A stretch of DNA of 64,000 bases from JAAYED01 sp040772225 (lineage in GTDB: Bacteria > Chloroflexota > Anaerolineae > UBA1429): contig JAXGYO010000002.1 in NCBI GenBank assembly GCA_040772225.1, forward strand, positions 1,798,001-1,862,000. Direction: 5' to 3'. Position numbers and translations under genes: made by a program. The notes under the pieces are model-generated. The model saw only the letters and a list, made by a program, of their open reading frames with translations. It had not been told where the DNA came from and made no database searches. Shown in pieces: positions 52,582-60,462 of this stretch; the stretch's first letter is position 1, and the number at the start of each line of letters is the position of its first letter.

Positions 52582-52635
52582 CTCTGCATTCGGTCCCTTC
52601 GGCGGCTAGCTCTGGCGCGACCTCCCCCCAACCGG
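52565..52635 (-). promoter_or_regulatory. Antiterminator pairing of the ilv leader
   Basis: CCGGTTGGG (52635-52627), at the end of the leader-peptide reading frame, is exactly complementary to CCCAACCGG (52573-52565), which lies inside the terminator. GAGG (52624-52621) can add CCTC (52578-52575). The competing upstream hairpin is AGCTCCTC (52661-52654) with GAGGAGCT (52647-52640), inside the leader peptide's codons. The 1-2, 2-3, 3-4 order is that of ribosome-mediated attenuation. Confidence 0.8.
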
Positions 52636-52707
52636 TAGCAGCTCCTCAATAACGAGGAGCTCCACTAGAACGAGAATAATGCCTACGGTTGAGGGAATTG
52701 CTGTCAC
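52606..52707 (-). CDS. ilv operon leader peptide, 33 residues, rich in Ile/Leu/Val
   Basis: GTG start at 52707 with AGGTGG 4-5 nt upstream, TAG stop at 52608-52606. Fifteen of 33 residues are Ile, Leu or Val; residues 10-20 read IILVLVELLVI, so ten of eleven are branched-chain. It starts about 26 nt after the predicted transcription start and ends inside the attenuator. Role (by analogy with IlvL/IlvB leaders): when charged branched-chain tRNAs are scarce the ribosome stalls on this run, the segment at 52621-52635 is free to form the antiterminator, and the operon is transcribed. The peptide itself is probably not functional. Confidence 0.85.
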   Translation of the reverse strand: MTAIPSTVGIILVLVELLVIEELLPVGGRSRQS

Positions 52708-52739
52708 TAGGCCACCTGTAAAGTGAACAGATTAGCGGA

Positions 52740-52768
52740 AACATATCACATATAGACAACGGTGTCAA
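52740..52768 (-). promoter_or_regulatory. Promoter of the ilv-leu operon
   Basis: TTGACA (52763-52768), 17-bp spacer, TATGTT (52740-52745) on the minus strand, predicting start near 52733 and a leader of about 300 nt before ilvD. Confidence 0.7.
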
Positions 52769-52924
52769 ACACTCGCGCCCGACTGCGACCTGTTTGGTCA
52801 GGTTATCATTTGAGTGAACACGGCCGGTATATTGTGCTGGCCGGTGGGCGCGCGATGTGGTAAAGTCAAGCTCTATCAATTGCCGGGGCCGTCTGTTCCC
52901 GGCCCTATACAAGGAGACACGGAT

Positions 52925-53863
52925 ATGCAGTATCGCACACTGGGTCGTACGGGCCTCAAGGTGTCCCTGATTGGTCTGGGCACGGGCGGCCCCTCTCAAC
53001 TGGGTCAGTCCACCGGTCGCACGCCCGAGGAGTCGTACCGGGTGGTGCGTGCGGCGCTCGATCTTGGCATCAACATCCTGGACACGTCGCCGGCCTACAA
53101 ATCCAGCGAGCAACTGCTGGGCGACGCGCTGGTGGGCGTACCCCGCGACCAGTACATCCTGGCGACCAAGTTCAATCCGGGGCGTGTCGCACCCGATGCC
53201 GGCGCGGAGGCGCTGACACAGCAACTGGAGGATAGCCTGCGCTACCTGCACACAGATCATATCGAGGTGCTGCAGTACCATGGGGTGTCGCCAGAGGCCT
53301 ACCGCTCGATCATCGACCGGTTTCACCCGGCGGCGTTACGGGCGCAGGAACAGGGCAAGATCGGCTACATTGGGATTACCGAGACCATGGGGACCGATGT
53401 TCAGCACGAGATGCTTGAGACCGCCCTGCAGGAGGACCTCTTTGACACCTTTATGGTGCACTATGGGATCCTCAACCAGCTGGCGGAACAAAAGGTGTTT
53501 CCGATGGCTCAGGAGCGCAACGTAGGCGTCTTTGTCATGGGGCCCGTGCGGATGTCGCTGCGCACGCCCGAGGAAGCTGCGACCCGCCTCAAGCACTTTA
53601 TTGAGCAGGGCTGGCTGGATATCCCCGAGCCGCAGGTCGCGGATCCCCTGGGCATGGCGCAGGTCAGCGCAGCTACCGCCGACGTCACGCGGGTCGCCTA
53701 CCGCTTTGCGGCCGCGCACCCGGCGGTCTCGACCATGCTCGTGGGCACCGGGAACCCGGACCACCTGCGACACAACGTCGCGGATGTCCTCTCTGGAACG
53801 CTGACCGAGGCTGAGCTCGCCTACCTGCGCCGCACCTATGGCGGTCTTGCCTGGCACCAGTGA
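52925..53863 (+). CDS. Aldo/keto reductase
   Basis: 312 residues, TIM-barrel NADP-dependent reductase. N-terminal MQYRTLGRTGLKVSLIGLGT, the catalytic Asp/Tyr pair in ILDTSPAYKSSEQLLG, Lys in LATKF and His in VLQYHG. The substrate is unknown; the closest general type is the oxidoreductase group of YghZ/L-galactose-dehydrogenase-like proteins. The start at 52925 follows CAAGGAGAC. It diverges from the ilv operon. A hairpin terminator follows. Confidence 0.88.
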   Translation: MQYRTLGRTGLKVSLIGLGTGGPSQLGQSTGRTPEESYRVVRAALDLGINILDTSPAYKSSEQLLGDALVGVPRDQYILATKFNPGRVAPDAGAEALTQQLEDSLRYLHTDHIEVLQYHGVSPEAYRSIIDRFHPAALRAQEQGKIGYIGITETMGTDVQHEMLETALQEDLFDTFMVHYGILNQLAEQKVFPMAQERNVGVFVMGPVRMSLRTPEEAATRLKHFIEQGWLDIPEPQVADPLGMAQVSAATADVTRVAYRFAAAHPAVSTMLVGTGNPDHLRHNVADVLSGTLTEAELAYLRRTYGGLAWHQ

Positions 53864-53869
53864 CAGTAC

Positions 53870-53897
53870 GAGGGCCATCCCCGCGGGGACGGCCCTC
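53870..53897 (+). terminator. Terminator after the aldo/keto reductase
   Basis: GAGGGCC (53870-53876) with GGCCCTC (53891-53897), and TCCCC with GGGGA inside, followed by a weak TCTTCATTT tract. Confidence 0.65.
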
Positions 53898-53924
53898 TCT
53901 TCATTTATGAGCTGGCGAGCGGCC

Positions 53925-56417
53925 TTACGCCTCGAACGTGTCGTACAGTGAGCGCAGCTCCAGCTGGCTCTCCAGCGCCTCGGGCGTGATCGGTTCCTGT
54001 GGGGTGACAATGATCTCGACTGGTCTCCCCGGCACGACGTGCACAAAGTTGTCCGAGTAGCGCGCCTCAACTGTGCCCAGCGTGATCCAGGCCCACAGAG
54101 CTGGCTTTTCCGCCTCCACGGTGACCCTGAATGACCCATCCCGCAGATCGGTTACGGCGGCCCTGAGCACAGGCTGCTCCAGCGCCATGTGCTTGGGCCG
54201 CGCAAAGGAAACAAAGTTGGTGGAGACAACTTTGCCCTGGGCTTTCAGGTCCAGCCAGAGCATCATCTCGCGAGGGCCGCTGCTCTTGAGTTCATCGGAG
54301 AGGTCCAGGGTTGTCGCGAGCATGTTCCCGCCGGGCACGATATCTACCGGCAGTGCACCGGTGGTGAGCGTGTCGCCGCGGACGTTGGTCAGCCGCCAGG
54401 TGACGATGCCAGGCACCTGCTGCTGCAGATCGCTGGTGATGTGGATTTCGACCGTACCCTTGTCGGGGTCCTCCACGCCGGAGACCAGTAGCGGCGCATA
54501 GAACTTGCGTGCCATATAGTTCAGCGCCTTCCAGCGTCCCAGGCTGTCCACCGAGGACCAGCTCGCCACGGGCCAGCAGTCATTGAGCTGCCAGTAGAGC
54601 GTCCCCATGCCGCGCGGCATGGCGCGCCGCCAGTGCTCCACGGCGTACTTGATGGCCATCCCCTGCAGGATCTGGCTCAGCCAAAGGGTCTGCTCAAAGG
54701 AGGACGGCAGCCGAAACCAATCGCACATATAGGACATGATCGTCGTATTGCCGATGGCGCTCCTCTGGTGGTGTTCCATCACGGCGCTGGTGATATTGCG
54801 GTCACCCGGGCGCGTATAGGTGCAGGTCGTGCGCGGCTCGGGGAAGGACTGGAACCCGAACTCGCTGTTGAACCGGTGCTCGCAGGTGCGATACCACTCG
54901 AAAGGCATTTTGCCGTGCCAGACGCTCCACAGGTGCGCGTCGCCGCAATCGGGATTGTTGAAATCGCGCCGGTCGCCGCAGGGCGTGTGCGGGCTCGAGG
55001 GCCAGTAAGAGGTCTGCGGGTCGAGACGCCCCACGATCTCGGGCAGCATCACGTCCCAGAGGGGCTTGTAGTCTTCCCAGCTCATGGTGTACTCGGTCCA
55101 CTCCTCACCGACAAGGCCCTGCTCCATCTCGTTGTTTCCGCACCAGAGCGCCAGGCTGGCATGGTGGCGGATGCGCGCGACGTTCTGCTCGGCCTCGACG
55201 CGCACGTTGGCCATCCAGTCGGGGTCGAAAGTCGGGTAGGTAGCGCAGGCAAAGATAAAGTCCTGCCAGACGCACAGTCCCATCTCGTCGCACAGGTCAT
55301 AGAACGCGTCCATCTCATACAGGCCGCCGCCCCACACGCGCAGCATGTTCATGTTCGCATCCACAGCGTCCTGTAGAGAGACGCGGTAACGCTCGCGCGT
55401 CATGCGGGAAGCAAAGACGTCGTCGGGAATCCAGTTGGCGCCCTTGGCGAAAAAGGGCACGCCGTTGGCTGCGAAATAGAACGACTCGCCGAACTCGTCC
55501 GGCTGGCGTACTAGCTCCAGTGTGCGCAGGCCGAGGCGCTTGCTGGCGGTGTCGAGCACCTCGCCTCCGCCGCCTTTCAGCTCGACCTTGAGGTCATACA
55601 GCGGCTGCGCACCCATCCCGTTGGGCCACCAGAGCTGCGGCTCTACGACTGTCAGGGTCCCGCTGCCCTGACCCTCCTGGAGCCGAATGGTCTTGACCGC
55701 CACGATGGCCCCGTCAAGCGAGAGGGTCAGTACAGCCTCGAGGTCCACCGCGGCGGCGACCTCGACCCCGACGTTGACGGTCAGCGTCACGCTGCCCGCC
55801 GTACTGTGATCCTGCAGGATCTGCACATCCTCGAGCCGCGCCGTGTCCCAGGCCACGATCTCGATGTCCTGCCAGATGCCGCTGGTGGCGAGCTCCGGTC
55901 CCCAGTCCCAGCCAAAGTTGCAGGGCTCTTTGCGGATCCAGCCGCCGCTGTCGAGCTTGTGGTGTCCCACGCCCCAGGCCGGCAGGTAGCGCGACGAGGC
56001 GTTCTTTTCGCGGACGTACTTCATCGGCGCGGTAAAGGCCACTTCGATCTCGTTGGCGCCCTCGCGCAGGATGCTCTTTACGTCGTAGGTCCACTCGCGG
56101 AACATGTTGTCCGCATAGCCCAATTCCCGGCCGTTGAGCCGCACATGCGCGATGGTGTCCAGTCCCTTACAGCGCAGCATCACGCGCTCACTGGCCAACA
56201 GCTCGGCGGGTACCTCAAAGCTGCGCCGATAGGTCCAGTCGGTCTCGCCTACCCAGAGCACAGCGAGCTCATTATCGCGGTAGTAGGGATCGGGAATCAT
56301 CTTGTTCGCGAGCAGATCGGTGTGCACGCATCCGGGGACGCTGGCGGGGATCGCGTCGCCCTGCCCTTCTTTGAACAGCTGCCACGCACCGTTGAGTGAG
56401 AGCGTCTTGATAGCCAT
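53925..56417 (-). CDS. Beta-mannosidase, glycoside hydrolase family 2
   Basis: 830 residues. GH2 layout: sugar-binding jelly roll (about 1-185), immunoglobulin-like domain (190-290), TIM barrel (295-640) and C-terminal beta domains. The acid/base Glu is in WCGNNEMEQG and the nucleophile in NSEFGFQSFPE; YWQLNDCWP is the usual beta-mannosidase motif. No signal peptide, so it cleaves imported mannosides in the cytoplasm. Start at 56417 with AGGAG upstream. No sugar transporter or regulator is adjacent. Confidence 0.93.
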   Translation of the reverse strand: MAIKTLSLNGAWQLFKEGQGDAIPASVPGCVHTDLLANKMIPDPYYRDNELAVLWVGETDWTYRRSFEVPAELLASERVMLRCKGLDTIAHVRLNGRELGYADNMFREWTYDVKSILREGANEIEVAFTAPMKYVREKNASSRYLPAWGVGHHKLDSGGWIRKEPCNFGWDWGPELATSGIWQDIEIVAWDTARLEDVQILQDHSTAGSVTLTVNVGVEVAAAVDLEAVLTLSLDGAIVAVKTIRLQEGQGSGTLTVVEPQLWWPNGMGAQPLYDLKVELKGGGGEVLDTASKRLGLRTLELVRQPDEFGESFYFAANGVPFFAKGANWIPDDVFASRMTRERYRVSLQDAVDANMNMLRVWGGGLYEMDAFYDLCDEMGLCVWQDFIFACATYPTFDPDWMANVRVEAEQNVARIRHHASLALWCGNNEMEQGLVGEEWTEYTMSWEDYKPLWDVMLPEIVGRLDPQTSYWPSSPHTPCGDRRDFNNPDCGDAHLWSVWHGKMPFEWYRTCEHRFNSEFGFQSFPEPRTTCTYTRPGDRNITSAVMEHHQRSAIGNTTIMSYMCDWFRLPSSFEQTLWLSQILQGMAIKYAVEHWRRAMPRGMGTLYWQLNDCWPVASWSSVDSLGRWKALNYMARKFYAPLLVSGVEDPDKGTVEIHITSDLQQQVPGIVTWRLTNVRGDTLTTGALPVDIVPGGNMLATTLDLSDELKSSGPREMMLWLDLKAQGKVVSTNFVSFARPKHMALEQPVLRAAVTDLRDGSFRVTVEAEKPALWAWITLGTVEARYSDNFVHVVPGRPVEIIVTPQEPITPEALESQLELRSLYDTFEA

Positions 56418-56559
56418 CGGGACTCCTTGTCTGGTTCTGCCTGTGCTCTGAATCGGTACGTCCAAGACGCCTCTCCGATCAGGCCTGATGCATTCTTCAT
56501 TATACAGATGGACGCAGGCATTCTATCACACGTAATCGTCAACGGCCATCGCAACAAGC

Positions 56560-56585
56560 GCGACCGCCACGTATGTAGCGGTCGC
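56560..56585. terminator. Hairpin 1 between beta-mannosidase and GNAT genes
   Basis: GCGACCGC (56560-56567) with GCGGTCGC (56578-56585), perfect 8-bp stem, 10-nt loop, no T-tract. The 298-bp gap 56418-56715 otherwise shows only hairpin 2 and no gene. Confidence 0.45.
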
Positions 56586-56629
56586 AGATCTGCATTGGCC
56601 AAACATCGGTGCCTGTGTAAGGACTGACC

Positions 56630-56660
56630 AGGACACCAGTTATTGCATGACTGGTGTCCT
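56630..56660. terminator. Hairpin 2 between beta-mannosidase and GNAT genes
   Basis: AGGACACCAGT (56630-56640) with ACTGGTGTCCT (56650-56660), perfect 11-bp stem, 9-nt loop. Probably ends transcription of the GNAT gene, although a T-tract is missing. Confidence 0.5.
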
Positions 56661-56715
56661 GATATGACGCACCGCCATGGACCAGGCTCGGCACAAAGAC
56701 CAACGGAACAGCCAC

Positions 56716-57306
56716 TCACGTGAGAGATTTTCTCATCACAAACCTCTGATCCGTCTCATGGTACACAGCGAAACCGCTCTTGATGTACAGCTCGAGGGGG
56801 CCCATAAAGTCCTCGGCGTCATCGGTGAAGGCCTTGTTTGGGTAGGCCTCCACGAAATCATAACCATCCTCCGCCGCATCCCGGCAGACGCGCTCCAGGA
56901 GTTGCCTGGCGATACCCTTTCTTCGCATCTGCGGTGCAATCGCAAAGCAAAACACGGACTTGATCCTCAGGTCCGGAGCGGACTCCTCTGTAGGGATCGC
57001 ACCCATGAATCGCCGCCAGCTGTAGCACTGCAGGCATTCTGACTTTGTGTTGGCATTGCACCACCCCACGACCTCACCATCGCAATAGGCGAGATAGCCC
57101 TGGATGCTGTTGCCTCTCACGTACTCGACGGCGAAGGCTCTCCTTTTCTCTGCCGACGAGTAGTCTTTCCCCTCGGAGTCATCGCTGCACCAGCACACGC
57201 AATAGCACTTGTGTTCATTGACGTTGTCCGAGTGCGGTGTCGTATCGAAAAAGCGCACATAGTCCTCGGCAAGGTCTGGCGCCAGTCTCCGTATCTGGAT
57301 GTTCAT
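56716..57306 (-). CDS. GNAT-family N-acetyltransferase, Cys-rich N-terminus
   Basis: 196 residues. Acetyl-CoA loop QMRRKGIARQLLERV (about 130) and a strand-turn ELYIKSGFAVYHE near the end define the GNAT fold. The N-terminal CYCVCWCSDD motif occurs in a GNAT subgroup of unknown substrate. I chose the ATG at 57306, with GAGGGG 8 nt upstream; two further start codons lie just before. It stands alone with hairpins on its downstream side, and its neighbours give no clue to its function. Confidence 0.8.
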   Translation of the reverse strand: MNIQIRRLAPDLAEDYVRFFDTTPHSDNVNEHKCYCVCWCSDDSEGKDYSSAEKRRAFAVEYVRGNSIQGYLAYCDGEVVGWCNANTKSECLQCYSWRRFMGAIPTEESAPDLRIKSVFCFAIAPQMRRKGIARQLLERVCRDAAEDGYDFVEAYPNKAFTDDAEDFMGPLELYIKSGFAVYHETDQRFVMRKSLT

Positions 57307-57428
57307 CAGCATCACCCCTCGGCACGCGTTCCACGTAACACGTGTGGCACTATCGGGACATACGCGATACTTCCCGGATCGCTAGTCTCTGTCGCACTGC
57401 CCCAATTCGGTTGTCCGATAGGTCGAGG

Positions 57429-59168
57429 CTACAGGTTATAGTTCTCGCGCCGCGCCACGATACCGGTCGCACGCGCGACAAAGTCGTCCACGGACATGGC
57501 GCCCAGGTTCTCGTTGGTGCGCAGCCGCACCGAGACGCTGCCTGTCTCGGCCTCGCGGTCGCCGATCACCAGCATGTAGGGGATCTTTTGCAGTTGGGCC
57601 TTGCGGATCTTGGCGTTCATCCGGTCGCCGCTGTCGTCCACCTCCACGCGCAACCCGGCGGCCTTGAGCCGCGCGAGGACCTCGTCGGCAAAGGCGATGT
57701 GCCGGTCGGCGATGGGGATCAGTTGCACCTGGACAGGCGCGAACCAGACGGGGAAGGCGCCGCCATAGTGCTCGATGAGCACCCCGAAAAAGCGCTCCAG
57801 CGAGCCCAGCAAGGCCCGGTGCACCATGTACGGACGATGCTCCTGACCGTCGGCGCCCGTGTACTTCATGTCAAAGCGCTCGGGCTCGTTGAAATCGAAC
57901 TGGATGGTGGTCATCTGCCATTCGCGGCCCAGGGCGTCTTTGATCTTGAGATCGATCTTGGGTCCGTAAAAAGCCCCGCCGCCCTCATCGATCTTGTAGG
58001 AAACTCGCTCCGTCTCCAGCGCCTTGCGCAGCGAGACGAGGGCCTGCTCCCAGCGCTCCGGCTCGCCCACGGCTTTTTCCGGGCGCGTGGCCAGGTAGGC
58101 GACCACGTTCTCAAACCCCATGTCGCGCCAGAGGCGCAGCGAGAAACGCAGCACCTCCAGTATCTCATCCTCGATCTGCTCTGGCGTGCAGATGATATGC
58201 GCGTCGTCCTGGGTGAACCCGCGCACCCGCAGCAGGCCATGCAGCACGCCGCTGCGCTCATAGCGATAGACCGTGCCCAGCTCCGCCCAGCGTAATGGCA
58301 GCTCCCGGTAGGAGCGGACATCCGTGTTGTAGATCATGATGTGGAACGGGCAGTTCATGGGCTTGATATAGTATTTCTGCTCGTCGATCTCCATGGGGGC
58401 ATACATCCCCTCGCTGTAGAAATCGAGATGCCCGGAGGTCTCCCAGAGCCAGGAGCGGCCGATGTGCGGCGTGTACAGGATCTCATAGCCGCCCTCATAA
58501 TGCCGCATGCGCCAGAAATCCTCGATGATCGTGCGGATACGCCCGCCCTTGGGGTGCCAGTACACCAGGCCGGGTCCAGCCTCCTCGTGCAGGCTGAAGA
58601 GGTCCAGCTCGCGCCCCAGGCGCCGGTGGTCCCGCCGCTGGATCTCCTCCAACTGGTCGAGATAGGCCTTGAGTTCCTGCTTGCTGGGGAAAATTGTGCC
58701 ATAGATGCGCTGCAGCATGGGACGCTTTTCGTCGCCGCGCCAGTAGGCGCCGGCCGTGTTGAGCAGCGCAAAGGCGTCCCAGCGCAGGTCGCCGGTGTTC
58801 GCTACGTGGGGCCCACGGCAGAGGTCGGTAAAGGCGCCGTGCCGGTAGATGGAGATGGGCTCCTCAGGCGGCAGATCGCGGATCAGCTCCAGCTTGTATG
58901 GCTGGTCGCCAAAGATCTGCTCCGCCTCCTGCCGCGAGACCTCCTCGCGCTCAAAGGGGTGCCTGGCCTTGATACTCTCCTGCATCAGGCGCGAGATCTC
59001 CTCCAGATCCTCGGGCGTGAGCGGGCGGGGCAGGTCAAAGTCATAGTAAAAGCCATTCTCGATGGCCGGGCCGATGGCGAACTTGGCCTCTGGAAAGAGG
59101 CGCTGCACGGCCTCGGCCATGACGTGTGAGGCGGAGTGCCTCAGTTCCTCAAGACTATATGCTGACAT
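57429..59168 (-). CDS. thrS: Threonyl-tRNA synthetase lacking the N-terminal TGS domain
   Basis: 579 residues; most ThrRS have about 640. It begins directly in the editing domain (RHSASHVMAEAVQRLFP), so the TGS domain is missing. Zinc-binding and catalytic elements are present: MNCPFHIMIYN, YRYERSGVLHGLLRVRGF, and MVHRALLGSLERFFGVL; the anticodon domain (about 475-570) follows. Start at 59168 with GGGGAG upstream. A T-box-like leader precedes it. Confidence 0.95.
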   Translation of the reverse strand: MSAYSLEELRHSASHVMAEAVQRLFPEAKFAIGPAIENGFYYDFDLPRPLTPEDLEEISRLMQESIKARHPFEREEVSRQEAEQIFGDQPYKLELIRDLPPEEPISIYRHGAFTDLCRGPHVANTGDLRWDAFALLNTAGAYWRGDEKRPMLQRIYGTIFPSKQELKAYLDQLEEIQRRDHRRLGRELDLFSLHEEAGPGLVYWHPKGGRIRTIIEDFWRMRHYEGGYEILYTPHIGRSWLWETSGHLDFYSEGMYAPMEIDEQKYYIKPMNCPFHIMIYNTDVRSYRELPLRWAELGTVYRYERSGVLHGLLRVRGFTQDDAHIICTPEQIEDEILEVLRFSLRLWRDMGFENVVAYLATRPEKAVGEPERWEQALVSLRKALETERVSYKIDEGGGAFYGPKIDLKIKDALGREWQMTTIQFDFNEPERFDMKYTGADGQEHRPYMVHRALLGSLERFFGVLIEHYGGAFPVWFAPVQVQLIPIADRHIAFADEVLARLKAAGLRVEVDDSGDRMNAKIRKAQLQKIPYMLVIGDREAETGSVSVRLRTNENLGAMSVDDFVARATGIVARRENYNL

Positions 59169-59283
59169 CGCAGGTTCTCCCCTCGTCGATCAGAATGCGG
59201 TTGTGTGCCTGTCCCCCGGGTCTATGCCCGGGGCTAGAGTCGCGGTTCTGCCCATCTCTCTGCCTCGCGATCCGAGACCATAC

Positions 59284-59317
59284 AAAAAGCCCCCTTCGCC
59301 TTGGGGCGAGAGGGGCT
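59284..59317 (-). terminator. Leader terminator of thrS
   Basis: Minus-strand stem 59317-59305 with 59300-59288 (AGCCCCTCTCGCC with GGCGAAGGGGGCT, one mismatch), 4-nt loop, then TTTTT (59288-59284). It lies just downstream of the T-box motif, as in T-box leaders. Confidence 0.82.
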
Positions 59318-59593
59318 CTCACGCGTTTCCACCCATGTTTGCCAGCAGTGCACCCACCGCCAGCCTCAAGGTTGCCGATAACGGGGCGACCGGGGCTCTA
59401 TAGTGGCGGACACGTGCACAGACCCGGCGTGTACTCACGCCTAGGCATGTACTCATGCCAGTTTTCCAGAGCCGGCTCACAGGGGGTTTTCACCGTGTGG
59501 GGGGCAAGCGCGGTTCCAGTCTACGCCACGCTCTCCCTGGGCCCTCGGGGGCGGTTACTCGTCCTGATCGTAGCCTGCAATCATTTGATTGTG
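59318..59593 (-). promoter_or_regulatory. T-box-like tRNA-sensing leader of thrS
   Basis: The minus strand carries TGGGTGGAAACGCG (59335-59322), 12 of 14 matches to the T-box consensus AGGGTGGNACCGCG. The discriminator-pairing TGGN reads TGGA, which would pair with a tRNA ending UCCA. A terminator follows directly. Thr codons preceded by GGAA occur in the leader (ACC near 59511, ACT near 59461), but I cannot decide which is the specifier. The gap 59169-59729 holds this leader, a small hairpin (59214-59233) near the thrS start, and two divergent promoters. Confidence 0.7.
59426..59459 (-). repeat. Twin 16-nt hairpins in the thrS leader
   Basis: Forward copies 59426-59441 and 59444-59459 are separated by 2 nt and differ only where a G-C pair in one stem is an A-T pair in the other (GGCGTG/CACGCC versus GGCATG/CATGCC). 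The tetraloop is identical. This covariation supports an RNA structure. Confidence 0.75.
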
Positions 59594-59598
59594 TCAAA

Positions 59599-59627
59599 AT
59601 TATAGCACTGCGATCGGCGGCCCGCAA
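59599..59627 (-). promoter_or_regulatory. Promoter of the thrS leader
   Basis: TTGCGG (59622-59627), 17-bp spacer, TATAAT (59599-59604) on the minus strand. A second possible promoter is TTGACA (59592-59597) with TACGAT (59567-59572), spacer 19. Confidence 0.55.
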
Positions 59628-59653
59628 CATCGCAAAGGTTAGTGCTGCGCTCT

Positions 59654-59683
59654 TTGCGCAAACCTCCTCTGGTATGCTATAGT
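59654..59683 (+). promoter_or_regulatory. Promoter of rubrerythrin gene
   Basis: TTGCGC (59654-59659), 18-bp spacer, TATAGT (59678-59683) with an extended TGC just before the -10. Confidence 0.6.
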
Positions 59684-59729
59684 CTGCAGCGTATCGTATT
59701 ATCGATTGCGATATCAGGAGGTTGTTCAT

Positions 59730-60305
59730 ATGCCGTCAGTCAAGGGTACCCAAACCGAAAAGAACCTGCTGGCCGCCTTTGCCGGCGAGTCTCAGGCCCG
59801 CAACCGCTACACCTTTTTTGCCTCTCAGGCCAAGAAGGAAGGCTACGAGCAGATCGCGGCGATCTTTACAGACACCGCCGCGAACGAAAAAGAGCATGCC
59901 GAGATGTTCTTCAAGCAACTCGAGGGCGGCGATGTCGAGATCGTGGCCGCCTACCCCGCCGGGGTGATCGGCGATACGGCCGCCAACCTGGAGGCCGCGG
60001 CCGACGGCGAGCGCCTGGAGTGGACGACGCTCTACAAGAACTTTGCGCAGACCGCCAAGGACGAAGGGCTGCCCAAGATCGCGGTCGTGTTCCAGGAGAT
60101 CTCCGAGGTCGAGGAGCAGCACGAGGCGCGCTATCGCAAACTGCTGGCCAATGTGCGCGAGGGCAAGGTGTTCCAGCGGGACGAGCCCGTCAAGTGGCGC
60201 TGCCGCAACTGCGGTTACGTCCACGAGGGGACCACAGCGCCCAAGACCTGCCCGGCGTGCCTGCATGCCCAGGCCTACTATGAGCTGTTTGTAGAGAACT
60301 ACTAG
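59730..60305 (+). CDS. rbr: Rubrerythrin
   Basis: 191 residues. The N-terminal four-helix diiron domain has LLAAFAGESQARNRYTFFA, NEKEHAEMF and EEQHEARY; the C-terminal rubredoxin-like domain has CRNCGYVHEG and CPACLHAQ. It reduces peroxide in anaerobes and microaerophiles, so the organism probably meets oxygen only occasionally. ATG at 59730 with AGGAGG 7 nt upstream. Divergent from thrS, single-gene unit. Confidence 0.96.
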   Translation: MPSVKGTQTEKNLLAAFAGESQARNRYTFFASQAKKEGYEQIAAIFTDTAANEKEHAEMFFKQLEGGDVEIVAAYPAGVIGDTAANLEAAADGERLEWTTLYKNFAQTAKDEGLPKIAVVFQEISEVEEQHEARYRKLLANVREGKVFQRDEPVKWRCRNCGYVHEGTTAPKTCPACLHAQAYYELFVENY

Positions 60306-60347
60306 ACCGGCGAGCGCTGCGCAGCCGTGCCATAGGATTCCGTCTGG

Positions 60348-60375
60348 CGCTGGTGGTGTCGCGGCACCGCCAGCG
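60348..60375 (+). terminator. Hairpin after rubrerythrin
   Basis: CGCTGGTGGTG (60348-60358) with CACCGCCAGCG (60365-60375), one G-U pair, 6-nt loop; weak TCGGTTTA tail. Confidence 0.55.
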
Positions 60376-60404
60376 TCGGTTTATGCACCGTGGCGACGAC
60401 TCAA

Positions 60405-60433
60405 TTGACCGGCCTTGGCGCAGGTGCTAGAGT
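60405..60433 (+). promoter_or_regulatory. Promoter of rsmD-DUF951-mnmE operon
   Basis: TTGACC (60405-60410), 17-bp spacer, TAGAGT (60428-60433), about 23 bp before the predicted ribosome site. Confidence 0.55.
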
Positions 60434-60462
60434 TGACATAGCATCATTCATCAAGGAGTCTC

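Noticed and set aside
52430..52740. T-box riboswitch in the ilv leader
   Set aside because: No TGGN/ACCGCG motif is present; the leader peptide and the antiterminator pairing explain the structure.
52646..53326. A 226-codon minus-strand frame spanning the ilv promoter and the start of the aldo/keto reductase
   Set aside because: It runs antisense through a clear reductase gene and through the promoter, and shows no protein family; the leader peptide lies in a different frame.
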